Shown: positions 42,650 to 51,696, counted from the first letter of the stretch. The stretch: DNA of 64,000 nucleotides from Aedoeadaptatus coxii (GCF_903819215.1 NZ_CAIJCT010000010.1), one strand, 5' to 3'. Numbers and translations are program-made. Notes: generated by a model not told the origin, from the letters alone.

Positions 42650-43082
42650 GGAAACGCTCCACTCGAATATGGCTGTTTACGGGAGAAAGAATGAGTCCAT
42701 AGGATCTTTTCCCGATTTCAAAATATACCGTTCCACTATTTGCCGGTCTCCCCGACGGAGAAAAGCTCAATCGATCTTTTCCGTTAGACGTCTCGCTTTT
42801 TGTAAAAACAAGTTTTGATTCGTAAAGCGAAAAAGTTCCTTCACGACCCTTCACGCTCTTTGTGTACCCGTCGGTTGAAAAGCTCATGGATGTTTCTTTC
42901 CGTTCCGTCATGGCCATACGCCTTAAATCGCTAAGCTCTCCTGCCATCATATGTAATTGGCGCTCGGCTTTAAATTGCCGAACGCCAAGGAGGCCCAACG
43001 TCGCAACGGCTACCGTCAAAGCTAAAATAGCGACGACAGTAAGCACTTCGACGAGTGTCATGGCCCGTATTTTATTTTCCAT
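42639..43082 (-). CDS. FimU/GspH-like minor pilin
   Basis: 147 residues from the ATG at 43082 (an ATG six codons earlier is also in frame). Leader MENKIRA|MTLVEVLTVVAILALTVAVA: Ala at -1, Met at +1, Glu at +5. The body has the GspH layout (QLHMMAGELSDLRRMAMTER, then LSFSPSGRPANSGTVYFEIG). It starts inside the end of the PilO-like gene and has no clear ribosome site, so translation is probably coupled. Confidence 0.75.
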   Translation of the reverse strand: MENKIRAMTLVEVLTVVAILALTVAVATLGLLGVRQFKAERQLHMMAGELSDLRRMAMTERKETSMSFSTDGYTKSVKGREGTFSLYESKLVFTKSETSNGKDRLSFSPSGRPANSGTVYFEIGKRSYGLILSPVNSHIRVERFHEK

Positions 43083-44427
43083 GGGATAAAATTTGAACAT
43101 TTTTCATGGGGATGTTGACCGATACTCCACCCGGATCTTGGAATTTATAGCGCATTTGCACGACGCGCATGGTTCCGTCCATACCGTTTAAGGGGAAGAA
43201 CAGACGGGTGTATCCGTCGCCTACATCGCCTTTACGGGAAGGCAATACTTCTTTTGTATGGCCCGAAAGATCGGAGAGCAGTAGACTGAATTCGCCGCCT
43301 ACATTTGCGTCGGGAATAACGTCGATTGTAAATTCGTAGCCGTTTTTCGGCAAATAGAATCCGCCCGTATCGAGGAAGATTTCGCGTTTCAGGGCTTGAG
43401 CCCCTTCTTCAAGAGCCGGCGTCGTAAAAGTTAAATTACCTACTCGGTTTTCTTTTGCTACATTTCCTGAGCCGTCGGAGACAAAGGACGTTTCAAATGT
43501 GCCGTCGCCTGTTACGGTTAAAATCGTATCCATAACGGAATAGCGTGTAATCGGCGGTGCCAAATATACGGTTTCCGATGTCATGGGCGGTTTTTCCGTT
43601 TGAGGTTTCACTTGATTGGTTTTAGCCGGGCTCGCCGGTTTCTTTACAGCGGGTTTTTTCACCGTGGTAGTGCTTGGTTTTTTCGCCGTACCGGTAGAGG
43701 GGCGTACGATCGTCGTAGGGGTTCTACTATAGGAAGACGAGGAGCTTGTAGACGACGAACCGCTGCCTGTCGTAGGTGTGGCCGTCGTTTCCGGCGTTTG
43801 CGTAGCAGGCGCAGACGGCGTGGCCGGTGTCGTTTCAAATGTTTTAGATGCCAAGCTGTTATCGACGATTTCGTAAGGAATAGATAGACGAATGGTCGTC
43901 GTTTCCATATTGGACGGATCTTTGCTGTAGGAAACGGAATCGACGGTGACCTTATAGGGCAGTGATTCTAAAGTTTCCAAGTATTGGGTAAGGGTTTCGG
44001 TAGGTCCATTATGCTCAACTACAACATTTAGGCTTCCCTCGCTGCCTTCCCCACTCGCCACTTCTTCATTGGAAATGGAAACATTGGGATCCGATGCTAT
44101 ATCGTCTTCCAAGGCTTTTTCCACATCCGTTTCTTTAAGGGTCGTCTTCTCATTTTTCATTTGGTTCGCGTCCGCTTCCTGAGCGTGTGCTACCGATGTT
44201 TTCATGGCGGCCTTTAAGGCTTCCTGCTCGGCGAGAGGCGCATGAAGAAAAGCGCCATAACCGATGCCGCAAGTGGCTGCAAGGAGAAGAGCGGCAAGGG
44301 CAGCTTCTTCCTTTTTAGAAACTTCGCCTCGTTTCAGGCGAGCAAATGTATCTTTAAGTATAGGTTTTAGTTCATCATTTCGATTGGGAATATTATTATT
44401 TCGAAAAGGCAAAAAATCAAAATTCAC
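43072..44427 (-). CDS. Pilus-associated membrane protein (PilO-like central domain)
   Basis: 451 residues from a GTG at 44427 with GAGGTG five bases before it. A cytoplasmic N-terminus is followed by one membrane helix (about 42-61, AALAALLLAATCGIGYGAFL). A PilO-like segment (NGPTETLTQYLETLESLPYK) lies near residue 140. A long Thr/Pro/Ser/Lys linker (about 205-290) precedes a C-terminal beta-rich domain (about 310-445). First gene of the minor-pilin operon. PilO likeness is weak and by eye; it may be an adaptor between pilus and wall. Confidence 0.55.
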   Translation of the reverse strand: MNFDFLPFRNNNIPNRNDELKPILKDTFARLKRGEVSKKEEAALAALLLAATCGIGYGAFLHAPLAEQEALKAAMKTSVAHAQEADANQMKNEKTTLKETDVEKALEDDIASDPNVSISNEEVASGEGSEGSLNVVVEHNGPTETLTQYLETLESLPYKVTVDSVSYSKDPSNMETTTIRLSIPYEIVDNSLASKTFETTPATPSAPATQTPETTATPTTGSGSSSTSSSSSYSRTPTTIVRPSTGTAKKPSTTTVKKPAVKKPASPAKTNQVKPQTEKPPMTSETVYLAPPITRYSVMDTILTVTGDGTFETSFVSDGSGNVAKENRVGNLTFTTPALEEGAQALKREIFLDTGGFYLPKNGYEFTIDVIPDANVGGEFSLLLSDLSGHTKEVLPSRKGDVGDGYTRLFFPLNGMDGTMRVVQMRYKFQDPGGVSVNIPMKNVQILSHGK

Positions 44428-44505
44428 GTGATCACCTCTATAGGTATTGTACCATTGCCATTTCACGGTGTCGACGACTTCATCGCTTTTTCACACCCCA
44501 AGGAG

Positions 44506-44530
44506 CAAAAAAGACTCGCCGAAGCGAGCC
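44506..44530 (-). terminator. Terminator after the SGNH hydrolase
   Basis: GC-rich hairpin CTCGC-CGAA-GCGAG (44515-44528) followed on the minus strand by TCTTTTTT. It separates the thrS/hydrolase unit from the pilus operon. Confidence 0.8.
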
Positions 44531-44534
44531 TCTT

Positions 44535-45059
44535 TTACAATTTTAAAATTTCTTCATATACCGCATCGGCGATAAGTTCGTGGCCTTTTTCATCTAAGTG
44601 AATGCCGTCGATAAATCGCGCGTCGTCTCTTGCGATAACGCGATCGAGAGACAGCCCTTCACTTATAGCGTAAAGTTCCGTTAACTTATTTTTTAAGGAT
44701 TCGATCATGGCCATTCCGACAAAAAGTTCGTCAGAAGTGATGCTCGGCATCGGCGGCAATAGGATCAATACCCAGGCTTTCCGTTCACGAGCCATGTTCC
44801 GAAAATGCTCGTAAGCTTTTTCTACATCTTGTGCCCTGCCATCGCCTAAAAGATCATTACATCCGCCTAAGACGATTAAAATATCGTCTTCTTCAAGAGG
44901 GATCGTAACTTCCGCCCGCTCGGTAATCCAGGCGCCGTTCACCCCTAAATTAACGATGGGCTTTTGAAGTTTTTCCTCCAGACGATCGACCCAAGATTTA
45001 CCAGGCCTTACGCCGTAGCCGGCAACATATGAATCGCCGATGGCATAAATCTTAGTCAA
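44535..45059 (-). CDS. SGNH/GDSL-family hydrolase
   Basis: 174 residues. Block I AIGDSYVAGYG (nucleophile Ser10), Block III GGCNDL near 67, Block V DGIHLDEKGH with catalytic Asp and His near 154-157. These enzymes are esterases or lysophospholipases; the real substrate is unknown. No signal peptide is seen. It overlaps thrS by 8 bases, so it shares the T-box-controlled transcript. Confidence 0.85.
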   Translation of the reverse strand: MTKIYAIGDSYVAGYGVRPGKSWVDRLEEKLQKPIVNLGVNGAWITERAEVTIPLEEDDILIVLGGCNDLLGDGRAQDVEKAYEHFRNMARERKAWVLILLPPMPSITSDELFVGMAMIESLKNKLTELYAISEGLSLDRVIARDDARFIDGIHLDEKGHELIADAVYEEILKL

Positions 45060-46956
45060 TTTTCTTGCTTGCGATTTCTTCTTTTAATTCGGCTACGAAA
45101 TCGTCGAGTTTTAAAGCGGAACGTTCTTCGCCGTCGCGACTACGTACGGAAATAACGTCGTCGCTTTCTTCTTTTTCGCCGACGATGACCATATAGTTAA
45201 TGCGTTCCATTTGCGCGTCGCGAATTTTCTTACCGATTTTTTCATTACGTTCATCGAATTCGGTACGAATGCCTTTAGCCTTCAATTCGTCGGTAATTTT
45301 TTCAGCATAGCCATGGAATTTTTCACTAATGGGAAGAACTTTAACTTGAACCGGAGCCAGCCACAAGGGGAATTTACCGGCAAAGTGTTCGACTAAAATA
45401 CCGAAGAAACGTTCCATGGAACCCATGAGCGCACGGTGACTCATAACCGGTTGTTGTTTTTCGCCGTTTTCGTCGACGTAAGTCAGTTCAAAGCTTTGAG
45501 GCATTTGGAAATCCAATTGGATGGTGCCACATTGCCATGTTCTGCCGATAGCATCGCGCAAGTGGAAGTCGATTTTCGGGCCGTAGAAAGCGCCGTCGCC
45601 TTCGTTAATTTCATATTCCATTTGTTTGCTGTCGAGGGCTTTGCGAAGGGCGTCGATGGCCATATCCCATTGTTCATCGGTACCCATGCTGTCTTCCGGA
45701 CGAGTAGATAACTCGACGGTGTATTCAAATCCGAAGGTATTGTATAGTTCGTCGGCCAAGTCGATAAGTTTAATAACTTCTTCTTGAATTTGACTGGGGA
45801 GCATAAAGACGTGGGCATCGTCTTGAGTAAAGGTACGAACGCGGAAAAGTCCGTGGAGCGCGCCGGAAAGTTCGTGACGGTGTACTTGACCGAATTCCAT
45901 AAGTTTAATCGGGAAATCGCGGTAAGAGTGCATGCTTTGTTCGTAAACCAAAATGGATCCCGGGCAGTTCATCGGTTTGATCGCGTAATCTTCGCCGTCA
46001 ATTTTGGTGAAGTACATATTGTCGCGATAATGATCCCAGTGTCCGGAACGGTGCCATAAGGCTTCGTTTAAGATGATGGGCGTCTTGATTTCCCCGTAAC
46101 CTCTTTCGATTTGAAGGTCGCGCCAGAAAGTTTCCAATTCGTTACGTACGATCATTCCCTTGGGATGGAAGAACGGGAAGCCCGGTCCTTCTTCGCGGAA
46201 ACTGAAGAGATCTAATTCTCTTCCGATCTTGCGGTGATCGCGACGTTTAGCTTCTTCCATACGTTCCAGGTATTCATCCAATTCTTTTTTCTTCGTAAAG
46301 GAAATGCCGTAAATCCGTTGGAGCATTTTGTTCTTTTCGTCGCCTCTCCAGTATGCGCCTGCAATAGAGGTCAACTTAACGGCTTTAATGTCTTTTACAT
46401 TTTCAAGATGGGGTCCGCGACAAAGATCGACGAAATCCCCTAAACGATAAATGGAAATTTGTTCATCGGCGGGAAGATCTTCGATTAATTCAATTTTATA
46501 GGGTTCATCTTTAAAAATGGCTTCCGCTTTTTCTTTGGAAACGACTTCTTTTTCAAAGACGGGGCCTTCTTTAACGATAGCCTTCATTTCTTTTTCGATG
46601 GTTTCCAAATCGTCCGGGCTTAATTGTTGATCTAAATCAATATCGTAGTAGAAGCCGTTTTCGATGGAGGGGCCAATGGCAAATTTCGTAGCGGGGAAAA
46701 GTCTTTTAATAGCATAGGCCATTAAGTGAGCCGTAGAGTGCCAGAAAATTTGCTTACCTTCGGGATCTTCGAATTTGACCACTTTAAACGTGCCGTCTTC
46801 GTCGATCACATAATGTTTATCTACAATTTCGCCGTTAAAAACCGCTCCGACGCTGGCTCTTTCGAGACCTTCGGAAATATCGGCGATTAATTCTTTAACC
46901 GATTTCTTTACTTCATATTCTTTTACGCTTCCATCAGGTAGACTTAACTTAAACAT
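45052..46956 (-). CDS. thrS: Threonyl-tRNA synthetase
   Basis: 634 residues. N-terminal TGS domain (about 1-62), editing domain (about 63-235, HSTAHLMAYAIKRLFP and the HXXXH/Cys metal-like residues), class II catalytic core with MNCPGSILVYEQSMHSYRD and the GALHGLFRVRTFTQDDAHVF motif 2 region, and a C-terminal anticodon-binding domain (about 535-634). GAGGTG precedes the ATG. It is controlled by the T-box leader upstream. Confidence 0.98.
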   Translation of the reverse strand: MFKLSLPDGSVKEYEVKKSVKELIADISEGLERASVGAVFNGEIVDKHYVIDEDGTFKVVKFEDPEGKQIFWHSTAHLMAYAIKRLFPATKFAIGPSIENGFYYDIDLDQQLSPDDLETIEKEMKAIVKEGPVFEKEVVSKEKAEAIFKDEPYKIELIEDLPADEQISIYRLGDFVDLCRGPHLENVKDIKAVKLTSIAGAYWRGDEKNKMLQRIYGISFTKKKELDEYLERMEEAKRRDHRKIGRELDLFSFREEGPGFPFFHPKGMIVRNELETFWRDLQIERGYGEIKTPIILNEALWHRSGHWDHYRDNMYFTKIDGEDYAIKPMNCPGSILVYEQSMHSYRDFPIKLMEFGQVHRHELSGALHGLFRVRTFTQDDAHVFMLPSQIQEEVIKLIDLADELYNTFGFEYTVELSTRPEDSMGTDEQWDMAIDALRKALDSKQMEYEINEGDGAFYGPKIDFHLRDAIGRTWQCGTIQLDFQMPQSFELTYVDENGEKQQPVMSHRALMGSMERFFGILVEHFAGKFPLWLAPVQVKVLPISEKFHGYAEKITDELKAKGIRTEFDERNEKIGKKIRDAQMERINYMVIVGEKEESDDVISVRSRDGEERSALKLDDFVAELKEEIASKKID

Positions 46957-46967
46957 AATTCACCTCA

Positions 46968-47153
46968 ATAAAAAAACCGACCGCCCCAAAAGGACGATCG
47001 GTACCGTGGTTCCACCTTCATTACTTCTCAAAACAGATAACGCCTGTTATGCGCTGCCGATTAAGGCAGAAGTCAGGGTTGGTATTCCGCAAATGTAAGA
47101 GCTCACACCGTCCTCTTTCGCTGATGGCTTGCGTACTCGTCCCTTCATACTTG
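46968..47153 (-). promoter_or_regulatory. T-box leader of thrS
   Basis: The minus strand has the conserved T-box sequence AAGGTGGAACCACGG (within 47001-47020). It is followed by an intrinsic terminator (46977-47003 stem, then seven T at 46976-46970). The Stem I region lies upstream, with a probable threonine specifier ACC at 47083-47081 in GAATACCAACC. Uncharged tRNA-Thr would pair with the specifier and the TGGA bulge to allow read-through. The antiterminator/terminator overlap is normal. Specifier position is inferred from layout. Confidence 0.9.
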
Positions 47154-47159
47154 AAAAGT

Positions 47160-47188
47160 AGTATAGCAGAAAGCAATTCATTTTTCAA
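47160..47188 (-). promoter_or_regulatory. Promoter of the thrS T-box transcript
   Basis: TTGAAA (47188-47183), 17-base spacer, TATACT (47165-47160) on the minus strand, just after the hisS stop. An overlapping perfect palindrome AATTCATT-TTTC-AATGAATT spans 47175-47194 across the -35 box. Confidence 0.8.
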
Positions 47189-47210
47189 TGAATTTACAAA
47201 ATTTTTATGA

Positions 47211-48521
47211 TTATTTCTTTAGTACAGATAAAATCTCTTCGACCGTTAAACTTTCTTCTTCCCCCGTTTTCATATTGCGAAGTTTCGGCTTACCCTCTTC
47301 TACTTCCGATTGACCCAACACGATGGCATAGGGAACGTCGATATGATCGGCGTATTTAAATTTCTTTCCGATTTTTCCGCTTTCGCCGTAGAGCTGACAG
47401 GAAATTCCTTCGTCGCGCAATGTTTTGAGGAGCTTCAGACCTTCGATTTTCGTTTCGTCGAAGGGAATGATCAGGCAATCGCATCCCTTTTGATCGTAAG
47501 ATTTTAAGAGTCCCGCTTCGTTTAATTGGTAGTAAAGACGGGAAAGACCGATGGAAATGCCTACGCCGGGTAATTTTTGTTTCGTGTAATGGCTTGCCAA
47601 ATCATCGTAACGACCGCCGCTGCATACGGAGCCGATGGATGGGTAATTGTCCAGAATCGTTTCGTAAACTGTGCCCGTATAATAATCCAAGCCTCTGGCA
47701 ATTTTCATGTCGGGAATCATGTGCTCGCTTTTAACACCGAGGGCGGATGCGATGTCAAATACTTCTTTAAGCTCTTGAACACCTCGTCTGTAATCCTCAT
47801 CGTCAACTTTCAAAGCATCCAACTGATCGAAAATTTCTTGAGTTGTACCGTCGACGGCGATAAACTCCGCGATTTTTTCGATGCTATCTTGGGAAAGACC
47901 CAACTTTTCCAGCTCTTCTTTTACACTGTCGATTCCGATTTTATCCAGTTTATCCACGACGCGCAAAACATCCGTCGTATCGTCGATGCCGAGGGCACGA
48001 TAGAAACCGTTTAATATGCGGCGATTATTGATATGAATGGTAAAGTCGTCGAATCCCAAATCCATAAAGGTGCTCTCAATAATCGAGGGGATCTCGCCGT
48101 CGTTTACGATGGAAAGATTGTCGTTACCGATAATATCGATATCGCATTGATAGAATTCTCTAAAACGCCCTTTTTGCGCTCTTTCGCCGCGGTATACTTT
48201 CCCGATATGGTAGCGACGGAAGGGAAAACTTAAGTCGCTATAGTGTTGTGCGACGTAACGCGCCAAGGGAACGGTTAAATCAAATCGCATGGCGATGTCA
48301 GTACTCCCCTTTTGGAAGGCGTAAATTTGTTTTTCCGTCTCTCCCCCGCCTTTGGCGAGGAGCACTTCCTGCTTTTCCAACACCGGCGTGTCGATGGGCA
48401 AAAAGCCGTGGCTTTCATAATTGCGTCGAATAATATCTTTCATCCGATTAAAGACCAGTTGGTCTTTCGGGAGCAATTCCATAAATCCCGGCAACGTCGA
48501 TGGCTGTACTATATTCTTCAT
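47211..48521 (-). CDS. hisS: Histidyl-tRNA synthetase
   Basis: 436 residues, class II synthetase. Motif 1 region (PVLEKQEVLLAKGG), motif 2 (FRRYHIGKVYRGERAQKGRFREFYQCDIDIIG in parts), histidine-binding ARGLDYYTGTVYE and motif 3 GVGISIGLSRL; C-terminal anticodon-binding domain from about 340. The start overlaps the SpoU methyltransferase by 4 bases. No leader of its own is seen. Confidence 0.97.
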   Translation of the reverse strand: MKNIVQPSTLPGFMELLPKDQLVFNRMKDIIRRNYESHGFLPIDTPVLEKQEVLLAKGGGETEKQIYAFQKGSTDIAMRFDLTVPLARYVAQHYSDLSFPFRRYHIGKVYRGERAQKGRFREFYQCDIDIIGNDNLSIVNDGEIPSIIESTFMDLGFDDFTIHINNRRILNGFYRALGIDDTTDVLRVVDKLDKIGIDSVKEELEKLGLSQDSIEKIAEFIAVDGTTQEIFDQLDALKVDDEDYRRGVQELKEVFDIASALGVKSEHMIPDMKIARGLDYYTGTVYETILDNYPSIGSVCSGGRYDDLASHYTKQKLPGVGISIGLSRLYYQLNEAGLLKSYDQKGCDCLIIPFDETKIEGLKLLKTLRDEGISCQLYGESGKIGKKFKYADHIDVPYAIVLGQSEVEEGKPKLRNMKTGEEESLTVEEILSVLKK

Positions 48522-49282
48522 TTTCTTCCCCCAATCATAAACATGGCGATGGATGTCGCCACATTGGCATTTAGCGAATCGATGGTTTCTTTCATCGGTA
48601 TGCGAAGCATATGGTCTACTATTTCTTGCGTTTCTTCACGAAGTCCTCGCGCCTCGTTGCCTACGATCAGCACGAGGTTTTCCTCTGTCGTCAAATCTCT
48701 GCCTATGTCGCATCCACGAATATCCAAGGCGTAAAAAGACATATTCTCATGTAATTTTTTTAACTCGTCATCTGAGATTTTCGCCATTGGCACGCGGAAG
48801 GCCGACGCCATAGACGAGCGAACGCATTTGTCATTTCCGGGATCTACCGTTCCCTTTCCGAGCAAAATGCCGTCGAAATGAAAGGCCTCCGCCGAGCGAA
48901 TCATGCCCCCTAAATTACCGGGATCCTGTACGCCGTCGGTGTATAGGAATTTGCCTTTCTTGGGAAATTCTTTCAGATCGCGTATAAAATGGCGACAACG
49001 AGCGATAATGCCCTGGCTGGTTTCCGTCGACGTCAGCAGTTCAAATAACGAATGCTTTAAAACCGTAACGGGCACGTCTTTATCTTCAAATTTTTCTGCC
49101 AAATGAAGTTTTTCATCGTCGATTAAAATTTCCTTAACGTAGCCTTCGCGATAAATCTCTTCGACGACTACCGTACCTTCCACTAATAACTCGCCGAAGC
49201 GATCCCGGTATTTTTTATCTTTTAATTTTTTCCAATTCTTGAAACGCTCATTGTGTTCAGAATCAATTCTTTTCAATGCCAT
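48518..49282 (-). CDS. SpoU/TrmH-family RNA 2'-O-methyltransferase
   Basis: 254 residues. N-terminal RNA-binding L30e-like part (about 1-95) and SPOUT domain with the three family motifs: DGVQDPGNLGGMIRSAEAF, LIVGNEARGLREE and MKETIDSLNANVATSIAMFM. The size fits rRNA (RlmB-like) or tRNA methylases; target unknown. It lies between hisS and ktrA, overlapping both. Confidence 0.9.
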   Translation of the reverse strand: MALKRIDSEHNERFKNWKKLKDKKYRDRFGELLVEGTVVVEEIYREGYVKEILIDDEKLHLAEKFEDKDVPVTVLKHSLFELLTSTETSQGIIARCRHFIRDLKEFPKKGKFLYTDGVQDPGNLGGMIRSAEAFHFDGILLGKGTVDPGNDKCVRSSMASAFRVPMAKISDDELKKLHENMSFYALDIRGCDIGRDLTTEENLVLIVGNEARGLREETQEIVDHMLRIPMKETIDSLNANVATSIAMFMIGGRK

Positions 49283-49931
49283 GTTCCTTTTGAATTTCTT
49301 TCAAATCTTCGTCGCTTCCGAAGAAAATAATCGCATCGCCTTTCTGTAAAATCTCATCGGCAATATTATGGACGATTAATCCATCGTCCCGTCTGATGGC
49401 GATGACATTGACATGGAAGTGACTTCTAAACGCCAATAACCTTACCGTTTTTCCGACCCAATCTTCCGTTACCTCATATTCGATGACGCCATAATTTTCG
49501 GAAATCTCGAAATAATCGGAAATTCCGTTGTCCGACAAACTCTTTGCAAGACGGACGCCCATATCCACTTCGGGATAAATAATTTTGTGGGCACCCAAAC
49601 GTTTCAATATAGCGCCGTAACGTCGCGTCGGAGCCTTTGCTATAATCATGGGAACATCCGCTTCGACACAGGCTATAGTCGCCATAATCGCCGATTCCAA
49701 ACTGCTACCGATGGCGATCACCGCACAATCGAAATTGCTCAGCCCTAAATCCTCCAGTACGTCTGCATCCATAATGTCGGCTTGAATGGCGGTGGTGACG
49801 TCTTCAGAAATAGTTTTAATCTTCTCTATGTTTACATCTACCGCCAATACGTCGTTATGCATGGCATATAACTTCTTGGCGACAGTGGATCCCAGTCGGC
49901 CGATACCGAAAACAATAAAACTTTTACCCAT
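49263..49931 (-). CDS. K+ uptake regulatory subunit KtrA/TrkA
   Basis: 222 residues. RCK N-terminal Rossmann domain with GIGRLGSTVAKKL and the acidic AVDVNIEKI, then an RCK C-terminal domain (about 135-220). It gates the KtrB channel and binds nucleotides; the C-terminal domain can bind c-di-AMP in relatives. It follows the ktrB gene by 9 bases and overlaps the methylase gene. Confidence 0.93.
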   Translation of the reverse strand: MGKSFIVFGIGRLGSTVAKKLYAMHNDVLAVDVNIEKIKTISEDVTTAIQADIMDADVLEDLGLSNFDCAVIAIGSSLESAIMATIACVEADVPMIIAKAPTRRYGAILKRLGAHKIIYPEVDMGVRLAKSLSDNGISDYFEISENYGVIEYEVTEDWVGKTVRLLAFRSHFHVNVIAIRRDDGLIVHNIADEILQKGDAIIFFGSDEDLKEIQKEHGIEKN

Positions 49932-49940
49932 AGCTCGCTC

Positions 49941-51302
49941 CTAACCTACTATATATTTTCCTTCCGCATAGCGGTATTTCTTTTTATGTTCGTCGTGGAA
50001 CAGGCCCATAGCAAAGGTAGTGGGCCCGATTCTACCAATATACATTGTAAACGAAAGCGCCAGTTTCGAATAGCTGCTTAAACTTCCTGTAATGCCTCTC
50101 GAGACACCTACAGTGGCGAAGGCGGAAATAGTTTCGAAGAGAATGTCCATAAACTGAAAGACGCCTTTTTCAAAAGCCACTATAAAGGCTGCTACGGCAA
50201 AAACGAGAGCGATGGCAATAACAAATAATGAAAATGCCTTGCGTACCGTCTCCTCTTCCACTCGCCTTTTGAAAAGAACAGTGTCGTCCTGCCCCTTCAA
50301 TGTAGCAAAAGCAGAACTCATAACGATGGCAAAGGTGGTAGTTTTAAGCCCCCCTGCCGTAGAACCCGGCGATCCACCGATAAACATTAACAAAAAGCTG
50401 AAAAATACGGTGGCATCGCGCATTTTCCCCATATCGATAGAATTAAATCCCGCCGTACGAAAAGTCGTCGATTGGAAAAATGAAGCCAGAATTTTCTGAG
50501 GAACGGGCAAGGCGGCAATAGTATCTACGTTGGTCGCTTCAAAGAAATAAAATAAGAAAGTTCCCGCAACGAGTAAAATGGCCGTCGTCGTAATGACAAG
50601 TTTCGATTGCCCCCGTAATCGGCGTTTTTCAGGAAAATGCCAAAGGTCGACGTAAACGATAAAACCGAGACCGCCTAAAATTATCAAACCGGCGATGATC
50701 AACGTAACGTAATAGTCGCCCTGGAAAGAGACGAGAGAATCGCCGAAAAGGTCGAAGCCGGCGTTACAAAAGGCGCTGATCGAATGAAATACGGAAAAAG
50801 CGACGCCCTTTTTGATGCCATATAGAGGGATCAGTCGAAAGCTTAAAAGCAGAGCGCCTATACCTTCTACCGAAAGTGTAAAAAGTGTGGCGAAGCGCAT
50901 AAGGCGCACAAGGCCTTTTAAAGACTCCGCACTCCATTGCTCTTTTATAAACATACGCCCGCTAAGGCCAATTCGTTTACCGATTAAAATAGAAACCCAC
51001 GCCATCATGGTCATGGTGCCGAGGCCGCCGATTTGTATCAGGGTAATAATGACAATTTTCCCGAATATACTCCATGCTGCCGCCGTGTTTCTTACAATAA
51101 GCCCCGTTACACAGGAAGCCGACGTGGATGTAAAAAGCGCATCGACAAAGTCTAAACTTTTACCGTCGGCAGATGCAAAGGGCATAGTTAAAAGTACGGC
51201 ACCTGCTAATATGAGCACGATAAAGGATAAGCCTAACACGAGGGATGGGTTTTTCGTGATTTTTTTATGAATAAAGTCAGGTAATTTCAATGGTTGCTCC
51301 AT
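49941..51302 (-). CDS. K+ transporter subunit KtrB/TrkH
   Basis: 453 residues with four repeated membrane-pore-membrane units. Selectivity-filter-like segments are recognisable by TSASCVTGLIV, HSISAFCNAGFDLFGD, FQSTTFRTAGFN and ISAFATVGVSRG, each with the conserved Gly. The ATG's ribosome site GGGTG lies within the 3' arm of the rplT terminator hairpin. It is an intact two-gene K+ uptake unit with ktrA. Confidence 0.95.
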   Translation of the reverse strand: MEQPLKLPDFIHKKITKNPSLVLGLSFIVLILAGAVLLTMPFASADGKSLDFVDALFTSTSASCVTGLIVRNTAAAWSIFGKIVIITLIQIGGLGTMTMMAWVSILIGKRIGLSGRMFIKEQWSAESLKGLVRLMRFATLFTLSVEGIGALLLSFRLIPLYGIKKGVAFSVFHSISAFCNAGFDLFGDSLVSFQGDYYVTLIIAGLIILGGLGFIVYVDLWHFPEKRRLRGQSKLVITTTAILLVAGTFLFYFFEATNVDTIAALPVPQKILASFFQSTTFRTAGFNSIDMGKMRDATVFFSFLLMFIGGSPGSTAGGLKTTTFAIVMSSAFATLKGQDDTVLFKRRVEEETVRKAFSLFVIAIALVFAVAAFIVAFEKGVFQFMDILFETISAFATVGVSRGITGSLSSYSKLALSFTMYIGRIGPTTFAMGLFHDEHKKKYRYAEGKYIVG

Positions 51303-51303
51303 A

Positions 51304-51340
51304 TAAAAACACCCTGCAGGGAGTCTTCCCTACAGGGTGT
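51304..51340 (-). terminator. Terminator after rplT
   Basis: A long stem ACACCCTG.AGGGA/TCCCT.CAGGGTGT (51309-51340), 13 pairs with one mismatch, followed by five T on the minus strand. The 3' arm carries the ribosome site of ktrB. Confidence 0.9.
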
Positions 51341-51345
51341 AGCAA

Positions 51346-51696
51346 TTATTCTCCCTTAGCTACTTGAACAAGTTGTGCAAATGCTTCCGGGTCATGAATT
51401 GCGAGTTCAGATAAAACCTTGCGGTTAATATCTACGTTCGCTTTTTTAAGTCCGTTGATGAAACGGCTATAGCTCATGCCGTTTAAACGAGCGGCCGCGT
51501 TGATTCTCGTAATCCAAAGTTTACGGAAATCTCTTTTCTTTTGCTTTCTACCTGCAAAGGCATAGCTCATAGAGCGCATAACCGCTTGGTTTGCAACTCT
51601 GTAAAGCTTGGATTTTGCTCCAAAATAACCTTTAGCTTGTTTTAAAACTTTTTTATGACGACGCTTAGCGTTAACGCCTCTTTTTACTCTTGCCAT
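51346..51696 (-). CDS. rplT: 50S ribosomal protein L20
   Basis: 116 residues, normal length, ARVKRGVNAKRRHKKVLKQAKGYFGAKSKL style basic N-terminal helix (seen in parts) and globular C-terminus. L20 initiates 50S assembly and in Firmicutes represses its own infC-rpmI-rplT operon through the leader RNA. Confidence 0.98.
   Translation of the reverse strand: MARVKRGVNAKRRHKKVLKQAKGYFGAKSKLYRVANQAVMRSMSYAFAGRKQKKRDFRKLWITRINAAARLNGMSYSRFINGLKKANVDINRKVLSELAIHDPEAFAQLVQVAKGE

Noticed and set aside
43600..43887. Arg-rich plus-strand ORF
   Set aside because: Antisense of the Thr/Pro/Ser linker of the PilO-like protein; the Arg richness follows from the complement of that linker.
47577..48014. Plus-strand ORF of 145 codons inside hisS
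   Set aside because: Shadow of hisS; no independent start signal or family.
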